From Pontibacterium granulatum (GTDB lineage Bacteria > Pseudomonadota > Gammaproteobacteria > Pseudomonadales > Balneatricaceae), in assembly GCF_029961155.1 (NCBI RefSeq), contig NZ_JASBRH010000006.1, positions 124,001-188,000 of the forward strand: DNA of 64,000 bases, in the 5' to 3' direction. The position numbers and the translations under genes are program-made. The notes below the pieces were generated by a model. It worked only from the letters and a program-made list of their open reading frames with translations, had not been told where the DNA came from and did no database searches. Below, in pieces: positions 1-8,749 of the stretch (its first letter is position 1; the number at the start of each line of letters is the position of its first letter).

Positions 1-38
1 AAAAGGCGGAATTGCTGAGAGGTGATTCCGCCTTTTTT
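1..38. terminator. Rho-independent terminator at window start
   Basis: A perfect 8-bp stem (GGCGGAAT at 5-12, ATTCCGCC at 25-32) is followed by six T (33-38) and preceded by four A. It therefore works on paper in both directions. It most likely ends a plus-strand gene lying just outside the window. Confidence 0.8.
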
Positions 39-145
39 GTATCTAGATTATGCGGTTAGCCGGTTTATATAGTGATACACATACCCCTACTGTCGCCCTG
101 CTGGGCGAGGCAAGGGAGGGTATTGGCCCTCCCTTACCAATCCCA

Positions 146-470
146 GCCAACCCCGCTACTTGCCGGGCAAAGCCCGGTTCCCTGTGCGTTCCACAAATAA
201 AACGAAGCAAATAAACTCGGCCTTCGGCCTCAAACAGAATTTGCTTTTAATCGTTTCATTTATGAAATGCTCGGCGGCGTAGAGGGGAATACGGCCCGTG
301 CCATCCGATAGATAGTTCGCAGGATTAAGCTTCAGATTGGCACGGATAATCCTCCCTTCAGTGCAGCCGAGCATTGCAGGTTTTCCGGGATTCAAGGCGA
401 GGACTGTTTGAGGCGCGCAGCGACGAGTTCCGCAGCCTCCCGGGAAAGCGAAACGCGCAGGGAAGTTGGC
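146..470. repeat. Large foldback element of nested inverted repeats
   Basis: Five inverted-repeat pairs are nested around one centre: GCCAAC 146-151 with 465-470; a 13-mer 178-190 with 452-464 (12 of 13 paired, the last a G-T); GCCTCAAACAG 227-237 with 404-414; ATGCTCGGC 267-275 with 366-374; CCGTGCCA 296-303 with 338-345. Extra local hairpins sit inside, such as CCGGGC-AAA-GCCCGG at 163-177. The order of the pairs means the whole segment can fold into one long branched hairpin. A 108-codon open frame crosses it on the minus strand, but I do not consider it a gene. It could be a structured RNA, a foldback/MITE-like repeat, or a decayed element. No transposase is adjacent. Confidence 0.6.
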
Positions 471-503
471 GTAGCCAACCAAACTGTAGGGCTGACGGGG
501 ATT

Positions 504-549
504 GATAAGGGGAGTTCAGAGACTCCCCTTATCTCGCCCAATCTGGGCG
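504..549 (-). terminator. Double hairpin downstream of the AllA-like gene
   Basis: Two perfect stems lie just past the stop of the minus-strand gene at 570: CGCCCA-ATC-TGGGCG (535-549), then a 12-bp stem GATAAGGGGAGT/ACTCCCCTTATC (504-533, 6-nt loop). Neither has a clear U-tract, so termination or mRNA 3'-end protection is likely but not certain. Confidence 0.5.
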
Positions 550-569
550 AAAAGAGACAAAGCAAAGCC

Positions 570-1289
570 TCAAATCACAGGCTTCTCCGCAGGCAGCGGC
601 ACACTCAAATACGTGGAAAACTCCTCAACAAAATCTACTGCAATACACGCATGTACCTTGCCCTGCTTGTCCTCAAACACCGCCCGTTCCGCAATCGGGA
701 ACAACGGTTGGTGCCAGATATTCGGGTGGATCTTGATACCGAAGGTGCCGTCGCAGTAAAACGCCACAAAATCTTCCGGCTGTACGTCGTCACCCGGTCG
801 CGCCAGCAGCGCCACAAACGGTTTACCGTCTTTCGGGCAGAAGATCTGTGAGCCGTCCGGGTGATAGTTGGCTTCACGTACGAAGATACGGGAGTGGTCA
901 ACGTTTTTGCTGTCGAAGGAGGCGGTCATCGGGTCGGTGAACCAACCGGTGACATAGTGGCCGTCGACTGCGTGGTTGCGGGCTACGGCCATGTCGCCTT
1001 CCCAGGTGAAGACAAACTCGCCCTGGGTGATACCGCCTTCGTTGCCGGTGCCCGGTACTACATCGCGCCAGCCCTGCTTTGGCCAAGTGACGATATCCAC
1101 CACCGCATCTTCAAAAGAGCTTTCGATCTTGCCGTAACCGGCCTCTTCGAAGGTTTCCGGTGTAGCGATCACGAGTGGTACTTCGTGTACTTTGATGTTG
1201 TCTGCGTGCAGGGATACCGGGCCTTCCATCGGGATGGTGGAGCCGGGTTCCGGCATCGTTGGGTTAGCGGATTCAGGTGCAAGGCTCAT
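570..1289 (-). CDS. Ureidoglycolate lyase (AllA)-superfamily protein
   Basis: The predicted protein has 239 residues. The segment IHPNIWHQPLFPI near residue 195 matches the core of the AllA cupin fold, where E. coli AllA has YHRNVWHHPLF. The rest diverges and is longer than AllA (about 160 aa), so this is probably a relative with another substrate. The start at 1289 is preferred over an upstream codon at 1322 because GAGGT sits about 10 nt before it. The gene follows the operon's LysR gene after a 152-nt gap that holds a palindrome, so it may have its own regulated promoter. Substrate is unknown; cleavage of a ureido or carbinolamine C-N bond is the family's known chemistry. Confidence 0.65.
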   Translation of the reverse strand: MSLAPESANPTMPEPGSTIPMEGPVSLHADNIKVHEVPLVIATPETFEEAGYGKIESSFEDAVVDIVTWPKQGWRDVVPGTGNEGGITQGEFVFTWEGDMAVARNHAVDGHYVTGWFTDPMTASFDSKNVDHSRIFVREANYHPDGSQIFCPKDGKPFVALLARPGDDVQPEDFVAFYCDGTFGIKIHPNIWHQPLFPIAERAVFEDKQGKVHACIAVDFVEEFSTYLSVPLPAEKPVI

Positions 1290-1331
1290 GTGAGATACCT
1301 CGTTGATGATGGCTAAAATCAAATTCCATTT

Positions 1332-1345
1332 CTGGTATATACCAG
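1332..1345. promoter_or_regulatory. Palindromic operator candidate before AllA-like gene
   Basis: CTGGTATATACCAG is a perfect 14-bp palindrome 43 bp upstream of the start at 1289. Its TGGTnnnnACCA form is like the sites of many GntR/FCD-family repressors. No such regulator is next to it; the adjacent regulator is LysR-type. Confidence 0.4.
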
Positions 1346-1441
1346 TTATTTGTTACAAAAAATGCCAGCTTTGCTAATGAGGCGCCGCTGGCTGTAAGAA
1401 CGCGTCTTTTGCTTCTCGGTTTCTCTGGGAACTTTGTTTTC

Positions 1442-2362
1442 TCAATCGGTTGTAACCGGAGTAGCGACCGACGGAGTCATGCCGATGCTTTTACATTGGC
1501 GCTCCAATGCTAGCTCGACAAAGTCCTTGATGCCGGGCAGGTTGCTGCGGGTTTTCAGCCACACCACATGTTCAGTGACCTGCTCGGTGGCTTCCTCTAC
1601 CGGAATGGCGCGGAAGCGGTTGTCCTGGCGAATGTCACTGGCCAGCGCAAAACCGATACCCAGGCCGTGCACCACCGCTTCGCAGATATCCTGGCGGGTC
1701 TCCATGATCACATGTGAGGTTGGGTGTAGGTTGTGGCGGGCAAAGGTGCGGTTGGCCAGTTGTTGGGTGAACGCCTGCTCGCGGTAGAAGATGAGTGGCT
1801 CGTCCTTCAGCTGGTGGATGCTGAGGGAGCTTTCATCGGCCAGTGGGTGATCGGGATGCACCACCGCTGTCAGGTTGTGTACATGGAACGCCAGACGGGA
1901 GATATTGGTTTCGTTGTCGTGCATCGGGAACAGACCGATATCCACTTCGCGGTTGAGTACCTTCGCTTTGCACTCATCGGTGGTGGCGGTGCTGATCTTC
2001 AGCGTTGCGCCGGGGAAGCGGCGGTTAAACTCGGCGATCAGCGGCATAAAGATCAGCGGTGACGCAGTGGCTACACGCACGGTGTGCATGCCGGACTCCA
2101 GCCCCGGATGCATCAGGGCGTCGATGGAGTTGTCCAAGTCGTCGTATTGACGGGTGATGCGGTGCAGCTTCATGCCCAGTTCGGTGGCACGTACGCCTTT
2201 GTTGACGCGTTCCAGCAACGGATGGTCAAAACGGGCTTCGAGTTTGCGAATCTGGGCCGTAATCGCCGGTTGGCTGACCCCAAGCGCATCCGCTGCGCGA
2301 GTGTAGTTGCCGGTTTGCAGTGTTGCGTTGAAGGCGCGGATTTCGGTCAGGGTCAGGTCCAT
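1442..2362 (-). CDS. LysR-family transcriptional regulator
   Basis: The 306-residue protein has an N-terminal winged helix-turn-helix (about residues 2-62, with NYTRAADALGVSQPAITAQI), then a LysR substrate-binding domain (about 90-295). Its ATG overlaps the TGA of the upstream ABC ATPase gene by one base (TGATG), so it is translated from the operon mRNA. That is unusual, since LysR genes are usually divergent from their targets. The N-terminal helix-turn-helix resembles LysR proteins found with aminoethylphosphonate genes, but this is only a resemblance. It probably senses a substrate or product of the imported compound and controls this operon. Confidence 0.85.
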   Translation of the reverse strand: MDLTLTEIRAFNATLQTGNYTRAADALGVSQPAITAQIRKLEARFDHPLLERVNKGVRATELGMKLHRITRQYDDLDNSIDALMHPGLESGMHTVRVATASPLIFMPLIAEFNRRFPGATLKISTATTDECKAKVLNREVDIGLFPMHDNETNISRLAFHVHNLTAVVHPDHPLADESSLSIHQLKDEPLIFYREQAFTQQLANRTFARHNLHPTSHVIMETRQDICEAVVHGLGIGFALASDIRQDNRFRAIPVEEATEQVTEHVVWLKTRSNLPGIKDFVELALERQCKSIGMTPSVATPVTTD

Positions 2363-4074
2363 CAGAGTGTCTCCATTACGGGTTTTGCCGCGACTTGGGC
2401 GCCGGTGCGCAGGCGGGTTTTGTCTGGTGCTTCCAACAACGGAATGGAGGCGATCAGTTTCTGGGTATAGGCCTGCTTTGGCTCAAGGAAGATCTCGCGT
2501 ACGGTACCCTCCTCCACAAACTCGCCGTGCTTCATCACACAGACGCGGTCGCACAGGTTGGCGATCACACTCAGGTCGTGGGAGATGAACAGGATGGTGA
2601 GCCCCAGTTCCTCTTTCAACTCTTTCAGCAGTTTCAGGATCTCTGCCTGGATCGATACGTCCAGTGCCGCCACCGATTCGTCGGCAACAATAAATTTCGG
2701 GTTGCATACCAGGGCGCGGGCGATGCTGATACGCTGGCGCTGACCGCCCGAGAAAGCATGTGGGAAGCGGCGCAGGTGTTCCACTTCGATGTGGCAGCGT
2801 TTGGCCACTTCGATCACACGTGCGTCTGTCTCTTCACGGGTTTTGGTGATTTTCATCGCTTCCAGCGGTTCGGCGATGATGTCACGCACGGTCATGCGAG
2901 GGTTGAGGGAGCTGTACGGATCCTGGAAGACCAGCTGTGCGGTCTGAGCCAGACGCTTGCGCTTGATCTTCATACCCGCACCGAACTTCACCTCTTTTTG
3001 GGTGTGGAAGTACTCCACCTGGCCGGAGCTGATCGGCGCGGCACCCAGCATCGCTTTACCCAGGGTGGTTTTGCCGGAACCACTCTCCCCTACCAGGCCG
3101 ATGATCTGGCCTTCCGGCAAATCCAGACTGATGTTCTTCACAGCGGTGAAATACTCGGTCTTGCGGCCGTTGCCCGCCAGTGGATAGGTGATGGAGAGGT
3201 CTTTAACCGACAGCAGCGGTTCCGGGGTATGTTTTGGCGCTTCCGGCAGGTCTTCCAGGTGTGGCAGGGCGTCCAGCAGGCGTTGGGTGTAGGTGTGTTC
3301 CGGACGGAACAACACGCGCTCGGCGGTGCCCGCTTCGACCACTTCGCCTTTTTTCATCACGGTGACGTTGTCGGCGATCTTGGAGACCACACCCAGGTCG
3401 TGGGTGATAAAGATCATCGCCATACCCATCTGTTCGCGCAGTTCCAGCATCAGGTCCAGTACCTGGGCCTGGATGGTTACGTCCAGGGCGGTGGTCGGTT
3501 CATCGGCGATCAGCAGTTTGGGTTCAGTGGACAGGGCCATTGCGATCATGGCGCGCTGGCGCATACCGCCGGACAACTCGAATACGTACTGGTCGAAACG
3601 TTTCTCCGGATCCACGATGCCAACCCGCTCAAACAGCTCGATACCGCGACGGCGTGCCTGTTCCTTGCTGTACCCCAGGTGGATCTGCATGGTCTGGATC
3701 ATCTGGTCGCTGATACGCAGGGCCGGGGCGAAGCTGGCCATCGGCTCCTGAAAGATCATGGAGACTGCGTCTCCACGCACCAAACGCAGGTCGCGGCCAC
3801 GCAGCTTGAGGACATTCAGGTCCCGGTTTTCATGCTGCAGACTGATCTGGCTTGGGTGCTGAATCACTGCATTGCCCGGCGTCAGACGCATGATGGTCTT
3901 GGCAGTAACGGACTTACCTGATCCACTCTCCCCTACCAGACCCATCACTTCGCCAGGACGTACGGTCAGGTTGACGTTGTTCACTGCCCGGACCAGCCCT
4001 TCATCGGTATTAAAGTCGATGGTCAGATCGCGGATCTCAAGCAGTTTGTCGTTCATGCTTTGATTGATCATCAT
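2362..4074 (-). CDS. ABC importer, fused double ATPase (YejF/DppDF type)
   Basis: This 570-residue cytoplasmic protein contains two full nucleotide-binding domains. Domain 1 has Walker A GESGSGKS and signature LSGGMRQR; domain 2 has GESGSGKT and FSGGQRQR. The ABC order, QDPYSSLNP-type Q-loop and oligopeptide C-terminal extensions are typical of the peptide/nickel (PepT) family, in the fused arrangement seen in YejF. The start at 4074 is chosen because it follows the permease stop by one base and has GGAG 8-11 nt upstream; an upstream codon at 4134 would overlap the permease. It energises the permeases at 4076-5320 and 5320-6516. Confidence 0.92.
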   Translation of the reverse strand: MMINQSMNDKLLEIRDLTIDFNTDEGLVRAVNNVNLTVRPGEVMGLVGESGSGKSVTAKTIMRLTPGNAVIQHPSQISLQHENRDLNVLKLRGRDLRLVRGDAVSMIFQEPMASFAPALRISDQMIQTMQIHLGYSKEQARRRGIELFERVGIVDPEKRFDQYVFELSGGMRQRAMIAMALSTEPKLLIADEPTTALDVTIQAQVLDLMLELREQMGMAMIFITHDLGVVSKIADNVTVMKKGEVVEAGTAERVLFRPEHTYTQRLLDALPHLEDLPEAPKHTPEPLLSVKDLSITYPLAGNGRKTEYFTAVKNISLDLPEGQIIGLVGESGSGKTTLGKAMLGAAPISSGQVEYFHTQKEVKFGAGMKIKRKRLAQTAQLVFQDPYSSLNPRMTVRDIIAEPLEAMKITKTREETDARVIEVAKRCHIEVEHLRRFPHAFSGGQRQRISIARALVCNPKFIVADESVAALDVSIQAEILKLLKELKEELGLTILFISHDLSVIANLCDRVCVMKHGEFVEEGTVREIFLEPKQAYTQKLIASIPLLEAPDKTRLRTGAQVAAKPVMETL

Positions 4075-4075
4075 C

Positions 4076-5320
4076 TTATTTCTTCTCCGAGTAAGGATCC
4101 GCTGCGTCACGCAGGGCATCGCCAACAAATACACAGGCCATAATCAGGAATACAAACACCGCCACCGGGAAGAACTGCCAGATCATGTTCTGCTGAATAT
4201 CCGGGTCCTGTGCTTTCTGCAGCAGTACCCCCAGGCTGTTGACCGGTTCGGTCAGGCCGAGCCCTAAAAAGCTGAGGCTGGTTTCCGCCAAGATCACGTA
4301 GGGGAAGTTGATCAGGGTGTCGACGATGATGTAGCTGGTAAAACTTGGGATCAGGTGGCGCCAGATGATACGACCGGTGCCGGAGCCACACAGCTGTGCG
4401 GCGAGCACATAATCCTGATTACGTTCGGTCAGGATGTGGGTGCGTAGACGACGGCCCAACGCGGCGAAGTCCAGTGCACCGATCACTACTGCGATGGCGA
4501 AGTAACGCTGGATCGGTGACAGGTCCATCTGCGACAGTGCGACGGCACAGGCCAGATAGATGGGGATGGCCGGGATGACACGTACCGCTTCGGTGACACT
4601 CATCAGGATCGCATCCACGCGGCCGCCGAAATAACCACTCACACCGCCCACCAGCAGCGAGGTGAGCAGTTTTACGATTAGCGCGACGATGGCGATGCTG
4701 ATGGTCACCCAGATGGCGTGCAGGGTACGGGAGAACACATCCTTGCCGTCTTCGTCCGTCCCCATCAGGTGAATCTGTCCCTGCTCTACGCCGAACAGGT
4801 GGCGGTCCCAGCGGATATCCAGATCGAGGCCTCCTACACTCAGGTCGATCAGGCTGTACTCCCAGCCTTTGACGAAGAACTGGATGTAACGGCGCTGCTC
4901 TTTATCGACCTTGAACTTGTTCTGGCTGGAGGCTTTCAGTGCGCCACCGGAGGTCAGTGCATCCAGCGCGTTCAGGTTACCGCCCGCCAGGGCACTCAGA
5001 TCCAGTTTCGGCTTTTCCTTGGTGTAGGTATAGGTAAACGGGCGCAGGGAGAAACCGTTGTCATCCCAGAAGTACAACGCCTGCGGGGCTCCGCGGCGAT
5101 AATCTGCATCGGCCCCGCGGATGGTTGGGTCTACCGGTGAGAAGAACGGTGCAAAGAAACCCATCAGCACCAGCGTGCCCAGAATCCAGGCCGCCACCAC
5201 GCCAGAGGTCTTGCGCTTGAAGCGCGCCTTGATCAGTGCGAACTGACCCGCGGTGTAGTAGGAGTCGTCGTTTTGTGGCTTCGATTTACGCCCGAAGCGA
5301 GCTAACAGTGCATTCATCAT
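4076..5320 (-). CDS. ABC importer permease, DppC/YejE type
   Basis: The inner-membrane permease has 414 residues. A first transmembrane helix lies near residues 43-62, followed by an insert of about 110 residues with charged/aromatic character that should face the periplasm, then five more helices with the EAA-loop region around residue 300. The insert makes it about 100 residues longer than DppC and recalls YejE-like permeases. Its ATG overlaps the stop of the other permease gene by one base (TGATG), so the two are translationally coupled. Two ATG codons in a row (5320 and 5317) leave the exact start open. Confidence 0.88.
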   Translation of the reverse strand: MMNALLARFGRKSKPQNDDSYYTAGQFALIKARFKRKTSGVVAAWILGTLVLMGFFAPFFSPVDPTIRGADADYRRGAPQALYFWDDNGFSLRPFTYTYTKEKPKLDLSALAGGNLNALDALTSGGALKASSQNKFKVDKEQRRYIQFFVKGWEYSLIDLSVGGLDLDIRWDRHLFGVEQGQIHLMGTDEDGKDVFSRTLHAIWVTISIAIVALIVKLLTSLLVGGVSGYFGGRVDAILMSVTEAVRVIPAIPIYLACAVALSQMDLSPIQRYFAIAVVIGALDFAALGRRLRTHILTERNQDYVLAAQLCGSGTGRIIWRHLIPSFTSYIIVDTLINFPYVILAETSLSFLGLGLTEPVNSLGVLLQKAQDPDIQQNMIWQFFPVAVFVFLIMACVFVGDALRDAADPYSEKK

Positions 5321-6516
5321 CAGTTCCCCAATACACTCTTACGGACGCGTGGATCGATCGCGGCCAGGACCACATCAGTGAAGAAGTTCATGCTGATAAC
5401 CACCAGTGCAACCAGGAACAGGATGCCAGCTGCCAGCTCCTGGTCGTTGGTCATCGCCAGGGCTTCAATCAGCAGGGCAGCGGCGTCGGTCAGACCGATG
5501 ACAATCGCTACGATCGGCAGGTCGTTGAAGACACGTTGAAAGTCGAAACCTACGGAGTTGAACAGTGGGCTGATGGAGTGACGTACCGGGTAACCGGCCC
5601 ACAGTGCCACGCCGTCCACGCCACGGGCGCGAGCGGCGTCGACATAGAGTTTGTTGGACTCGTCCACCACCAGGGCACGTACGGTCTGCAGCTGCAGCGC
5701 GGTGGCCGACCAGCCTATGACAAAGATCGGCAGCCAGATGTGGCCCAGAAAGTCGTCCAGTTTGCCCCAGGAGAAGCCGTCCGCACCGAACCACGGTACG
5801 TTGCGCCACTCATCGGAGTACAAACCGGTTGGCATGGACTCACCGGCAAAGACGTAGAGCAGGATGATGGTCAGCGCCAGCAGGAAGTTTGGCAGGGCCA
5901 GGCCCAGGTAGCTGACGATACGCAGCACCAGGTCGAGCACCTTCTGGCAGCTCAGGCCGATGCTGTTGATGATGCGCTCGGTTTTGCTGTGCTGTGGGTT
6001 CTTGTCGGTCCAGGTCTTGTTGATGGTGAACGCAGACAGGATGCCAAACGGTACGGCGATCAGGTAGGAGAACACCAGACCGGCCATGCAGAACATGAAG
6101 CTCATCCAGAAGCGGTCACCCAGCGCCAGGTTTACGGACTGACGTTTCGCACAGCTGAAGCCCAGGTCGCCGCGCAGGGTGAGATCGGTTACCCAGCGCG
6201 CCCAGCGCACGGCCAGGGGCTGATCCAGACCCATGCGGGCACGTTCGGCGTCGATATCCGCTTGCGTGATGGTTTCACCCTGGGTGTTTTTGTATGCGAT
6301 GTATTTCTCGGCACAGTCGCCCGGCAAGACTTCCATCAGGGAGAACACAATGCCGCTGACGATCAGCAGGGTCATCAACGCGAGCAGATAGCGGTTAAAA
6401 ACGTAGTTGAAATACTGGCTGTCGCGGCCGCTCCACCAGAGTAAGCTGCCGATACTGAGGAGAACCCACAGCAGCCAGCTATCGGCAAAAAAGTTAGAGA
6501 TAGATTCAGCGATCAC
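5320..6516 (-). CDS. ABC importer permease, DppB/YejB type
   Basis: This 398-residue inner-membrane permease has hydrophobic helices near residues 35-60 (LLALMTLLIVSGIVFSLMEVLPGDCAE, the typical DppB start), followed by a periplasmic segment and five further helices. The start is a GTG at 6516 with AAGGA 9 nt upstream. It pairs with the permease at 4076-5320. An upstream intercistronic hairpin pair separates it from the binding-protein gene, which should make it less abundant than the binding protein. Confidence 0.88.
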   Translation of the reverse strand: MIAESISNFFADSWLLWVLLSIGSLLWWSGRDSQYFNYVFNRYLLALMTLLIVSGIVFSLMEVLPGDCAEKYIAYKNTQGETITQADIDAERARMGLDQPLAVRWARWVTDLTLRGDLGFSCAKRQSVNLALGDRFWMSFMFCMAGLVFSYLIAVPFGILSAFTINKTWTDKNPQHSKTERIINSIGLSCQKVLDLVLRIVSYLGLALPNFLLALTIILLYVFAGESMPTGLYSDEWRNVPWFGADGFSWGKLDDFLGHIWLPIFVIGWSATALQLQTVRALVVDESNKLYVDAARARGVDGVALWAGYPVRHSISPLFNSVGFDFQRVFNDLPIVAIVIGLTDAAALLIEALAMTNDQELAAGILFLVALVVISMNFFTDVVLAAIDPRVRKSVLGN

Positions 6517-6531
6517 AATAAAAGTCCTTAA

Positions 6532-6573
6532 CTTACTAAGCGAATATCTCTGGGCAGATATTGGCTTAGTAAG
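6532..6573 (-). promoter_or_regulatory. Long AT-rich intercistronic stem-loop
   Basis: CTTACTAAGC (6532-6541) and AATATCT (6543-6549) pair with AGATATT (6556-6562) and GCTTAGTAAG (6564-6573). The result is an 18-bp stem with a single G/G mismatch and a 6-base loop. It ends 15 nt before the permease start and just ahead of its Shine-Dalgarno. Likely roles are mRNA processing or stability, or control of permease translation. Confidence 0.6.
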
Positions 6574-6615
6574 CTGTTACACGTTGGGTTGAATCAGGTG
6601 TTTTTGAAACGAATA

Positions 6616-6642
6616 AAAGGGAGAGGCAACGCCTCCCCCTTT
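6616..6642 (-). terminator. Partial terminator/attenuator after binding-protein gene
   Basis: A 12-bp GC-rich stem (AAAGGGAGAGGC with GCCTCCCCCTTT, one G-U) has an AAC loop and is followed on the minus strand by TTTTATT. It sits 22 nt past the binding-protein stop. This is the usual place for an attenuator that keeps binding-protein mRNA in excess of permease mRNA. Confidence 0.7.
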
Positions 6643-6664
6643 CTTTTTACGGCATCAGTGATGC

Positions 6665-8722
6665 TTAGTTTTTAGCCACACCGTTTTCGTCCAGGAACCA
6701 CTGGGACGGCAGGTATGGGTATACGCGGTAGTAGTCGTAAGACCAGGTCTTCGGTGTTTCGAAGTTGCCCAGCTTGTTGCTGCGGTAGATTGGGTTAACC
6801 GCTTTCACAGTACCGATGATGAACAGGTCATCAACAACGCGTTTAGCGATCTCTACGCCCAGCTTGTTGGACGCGTCAGAGCCGGAAGGCAGGGTTACGA
6901 AGCGGTCAGCCATCGTCTGCATTTCGTTTACACTCTGAGGTGGCTTCACACCTTCAGCACCGTTGGTGTCACGGTACTGAGCCCACAGCATGCCGGTACG
7001 CAGGCCGAAGAAGTTGTCGTAAGGAGGCAGCAGGGTCTGAGTATCGCTTGCCAGAGTCGCCAGCGGACGGCCCATTACCCAGAACAGTACGCTCAGGTCG
7101 TTAGCCGTCTGAGAGTTACGGTACTCGTCAGAAGTGACCTCCTTGATGGTTGCTTTCACGCCCACGTCGTTCCAGTTGTTGGCAATGATCTCAACCACTT
7201 CGGTTGCAGCGCCCTGAGTTGCGTACTGGATGTTCAGCTCGAACTTCTTACCGGAAGGCAGGTCACGCAGGCCGTCGCCGTCTTTGTCGACTACGCCCGC
7301 TTTGTCCAGCAGCCCTTTCGCCAGTTTCTGGTCGTACTGAGTCCACGCGCTCTTCAGATCTTCAGTGACGAAAGATGCGGTGTCAGCGTCGAACGCTGTG
7401 TATTGAGTTGGTTTACCCAGGCCGAAGTATGCGATCTCGTTGATCTGGTCACGGTTAACCGCAACAGACATCGCACGACGGAAGTTCACGTCGTTGAATA
7501 CTGCGCGCTTCTCCATGTCCTTATCGGTCAGGTTGAAGGCGAAGGTGGTTTCACCGATGGTGGGACGCAGTGCGATCTCGTAGTTGCCCTGCTCTTTGTT
7601 TTCCAGCAGTACCGGAGCCTGTGGCAGGTTAACGGCCTGAGACTTGTAGTCCACGTCGCCTGCGATCAGCTTAGCGGTCTGGATGTCCTGGTCGCCGATG
7701 AATACTTCGTTGATTTCGTTGATGTATGGCAGCTGGTTACCCGCAGTATCAACCTGGAAGAAGTATGGGTTGGCAACCAAACGACGACCTTCCAGCGTCT
7801 CTGCTACAACCAGGTGAGACTCCAGGGTTGGGGCGATTGCAGTGAAGCCCGCTTTAACCAGGCGGTCGGACGCCGCTTTGTCTTTCAGTAGCGGCGTTGG
7901 CACATCTTTCCAGTCAGACTGTCCGTAGTAGAAGTTGATTACCGCGTAGCCGTTATCGAAGCCCAGTTGTTTAGCCAGCTTGTCAGCGTCTTTGTTGAAT
8001 TCAGGGTGGAACTTGGACAGCAGGTGCTTAGGCTGGAATGGCTGTGCGTAGTCCAGTGCGAAGTTAGCCAGCAGACCAGGTTTTGGCGCGTTCAGCGTGA
8101 AACGCACAGTGGTTTCGTCCAGCGCTTCAACTTTCATCGGTTTGCCTTCGGACATGAAACGGTCCTTTGGCTTCTCGATGATGTTGGTGTCCATCAGCAT
8201 GTTGTTGTACCAGAACGCGATGTCCTCTGCGGTGAAGGCAGCACCGTCAGACCATTTGTGGCCCTTACGCAGTTCGAACGTCAGCTGAGTGAAGTCTTCG
8301 TTCCATGTCCAGGACTTGGCAATGTTTGGTACCACAGTCTGCAGGTCGTCGTTGTAACGTACCAGGTTAACGTGACGCACAGACAGCAGGTCGGACGTAC
8401 CGGATTCAGTTGCCTTGGAGATACCGTCCAGGACACCACCGTAGATACCGATCTGGCCGTACGGTGCTACTACCAGAGGCTCAGCCGGTAGACGCTTAGC
8501 CAGAGGCATCAGGTCAGGGTTACCGGCGATGCGTGCATTCAGCTTAGCGATAGCAGGGTTCTCGGAGAAAGACATCGCACAGCCGTACTTCTGTTCAAAC
8601 TCAGTGCGTTCAAACAGGTGCGGGAATGCACCACCTTCATTCGGACCGGATACTGATGGGCAAGCGGCCATTACGTTGGTAGCCAGCAGCGCAGCTGCGC
8701 CTGCGAACAGTAACTTAGACAT
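6665..8722 (-). CDS. Periplasmic substrate-binding protein, SBP_bac_5 family
   Basis: A Sec signal peptide (residues 1-19, cut after NVMA) precedes a family-5 solute-binding domain, with the typical region LTFELRKGHKWSDGAAFTAEDIAFWYN. At 685 residues it is longer than DppA/OppA (about 535) and nearer the YejA class (about 600), which fits the fused ATPase and long permeases. These transporters import peptides or peptide-like and glycosidic compounds; the ligand cannot be read from sequence. It is encoded 27 bp after the HAD phosphatase gene. Confidence 0.9.
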   Translation of the reverse strand: MSKLLFAGAAALLATNVMAACPSVSGPNEGGAFPHLFERTEFEQKYGCAMSFSENPAIAKLNARIAGNPDLMPLAKRLPAEPLVVAPYGQIGIYGGVLDGISKATESGTSDLLSVRHVNLVRYNDDLQTVVPNIAKSWTWNEDFTQLTFELRKGHKWSDGAAFTAEDIAFWYNNMLMDTNIIEKPKDRFMSEGKPMKVEALDETTVRFTLNAPKPGLLANFALDYAQPFQPKHLLSKFHPEFNKDADKLAKQLGFDNGYAVINFYYGQSDWKDVPTPLLKDKAASDRLVKAGFTAIAPTLESHLVVAETLEGRRLVANPYFFQVDTAGNQLPYINEINEVFIGDQDIQTAKLIAGDVDYKSQAVNLPQAPVLLENKEQGNYEIALRPTIGETTFAFNLTDKDMEKRAVFNDVNFRRAMSVAVNRDQINEIAYFGLGKPTQYTAFDADTASFVTEDLKSAWTQYDQKLAKGLLDKAGVVDKDGDGLRDLPSGKKFELNIQYATQGAATEVVEIIANNWNDVGVKATIKEVTSDEYRNSQTANDLSVLFWVMGRPLATLASDTQTLLPPYDNFFGLRTGMLWAQYRDTNGAEGVKPPQSVNEMQTMADRFVTLPSGSDASNKLGVEIAKRVVDDLFIIGTVKAVNPIYRSNKLGNFETPKTWSYDYYRVYPYLPSQWFLDENGVAKN

Positions 8723-8749
8723 GGTTTGATTCCTGAATTTTTAGGTTTA

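Noticed and set aside
156..482. 108-codon minus-strand open frame
   Set aside because: It lies wholly on the nested inverted-repeat element, has no ribosome-binding site and no recognisable domain. Its composition follows the palindromes.
408..851. 147-codon plus-strand open frame
   Set aside because: It runs into the antisense of the AllA-like gene and has no domain or ribosome-binding site.
2395..3921. 508-codon plus-strand open frame
   Set aside because: Antisense shadow of the fused ABC ATPase gene, whose Walker and signature motifs are intact on the other strand. The translation is rich in Q, H and G, as usual for such shadows.
5236..6444. 402-codon plus-strand open frame
   Set aside because: Antisense shadow of the two permease genes; no domain, biased composition.
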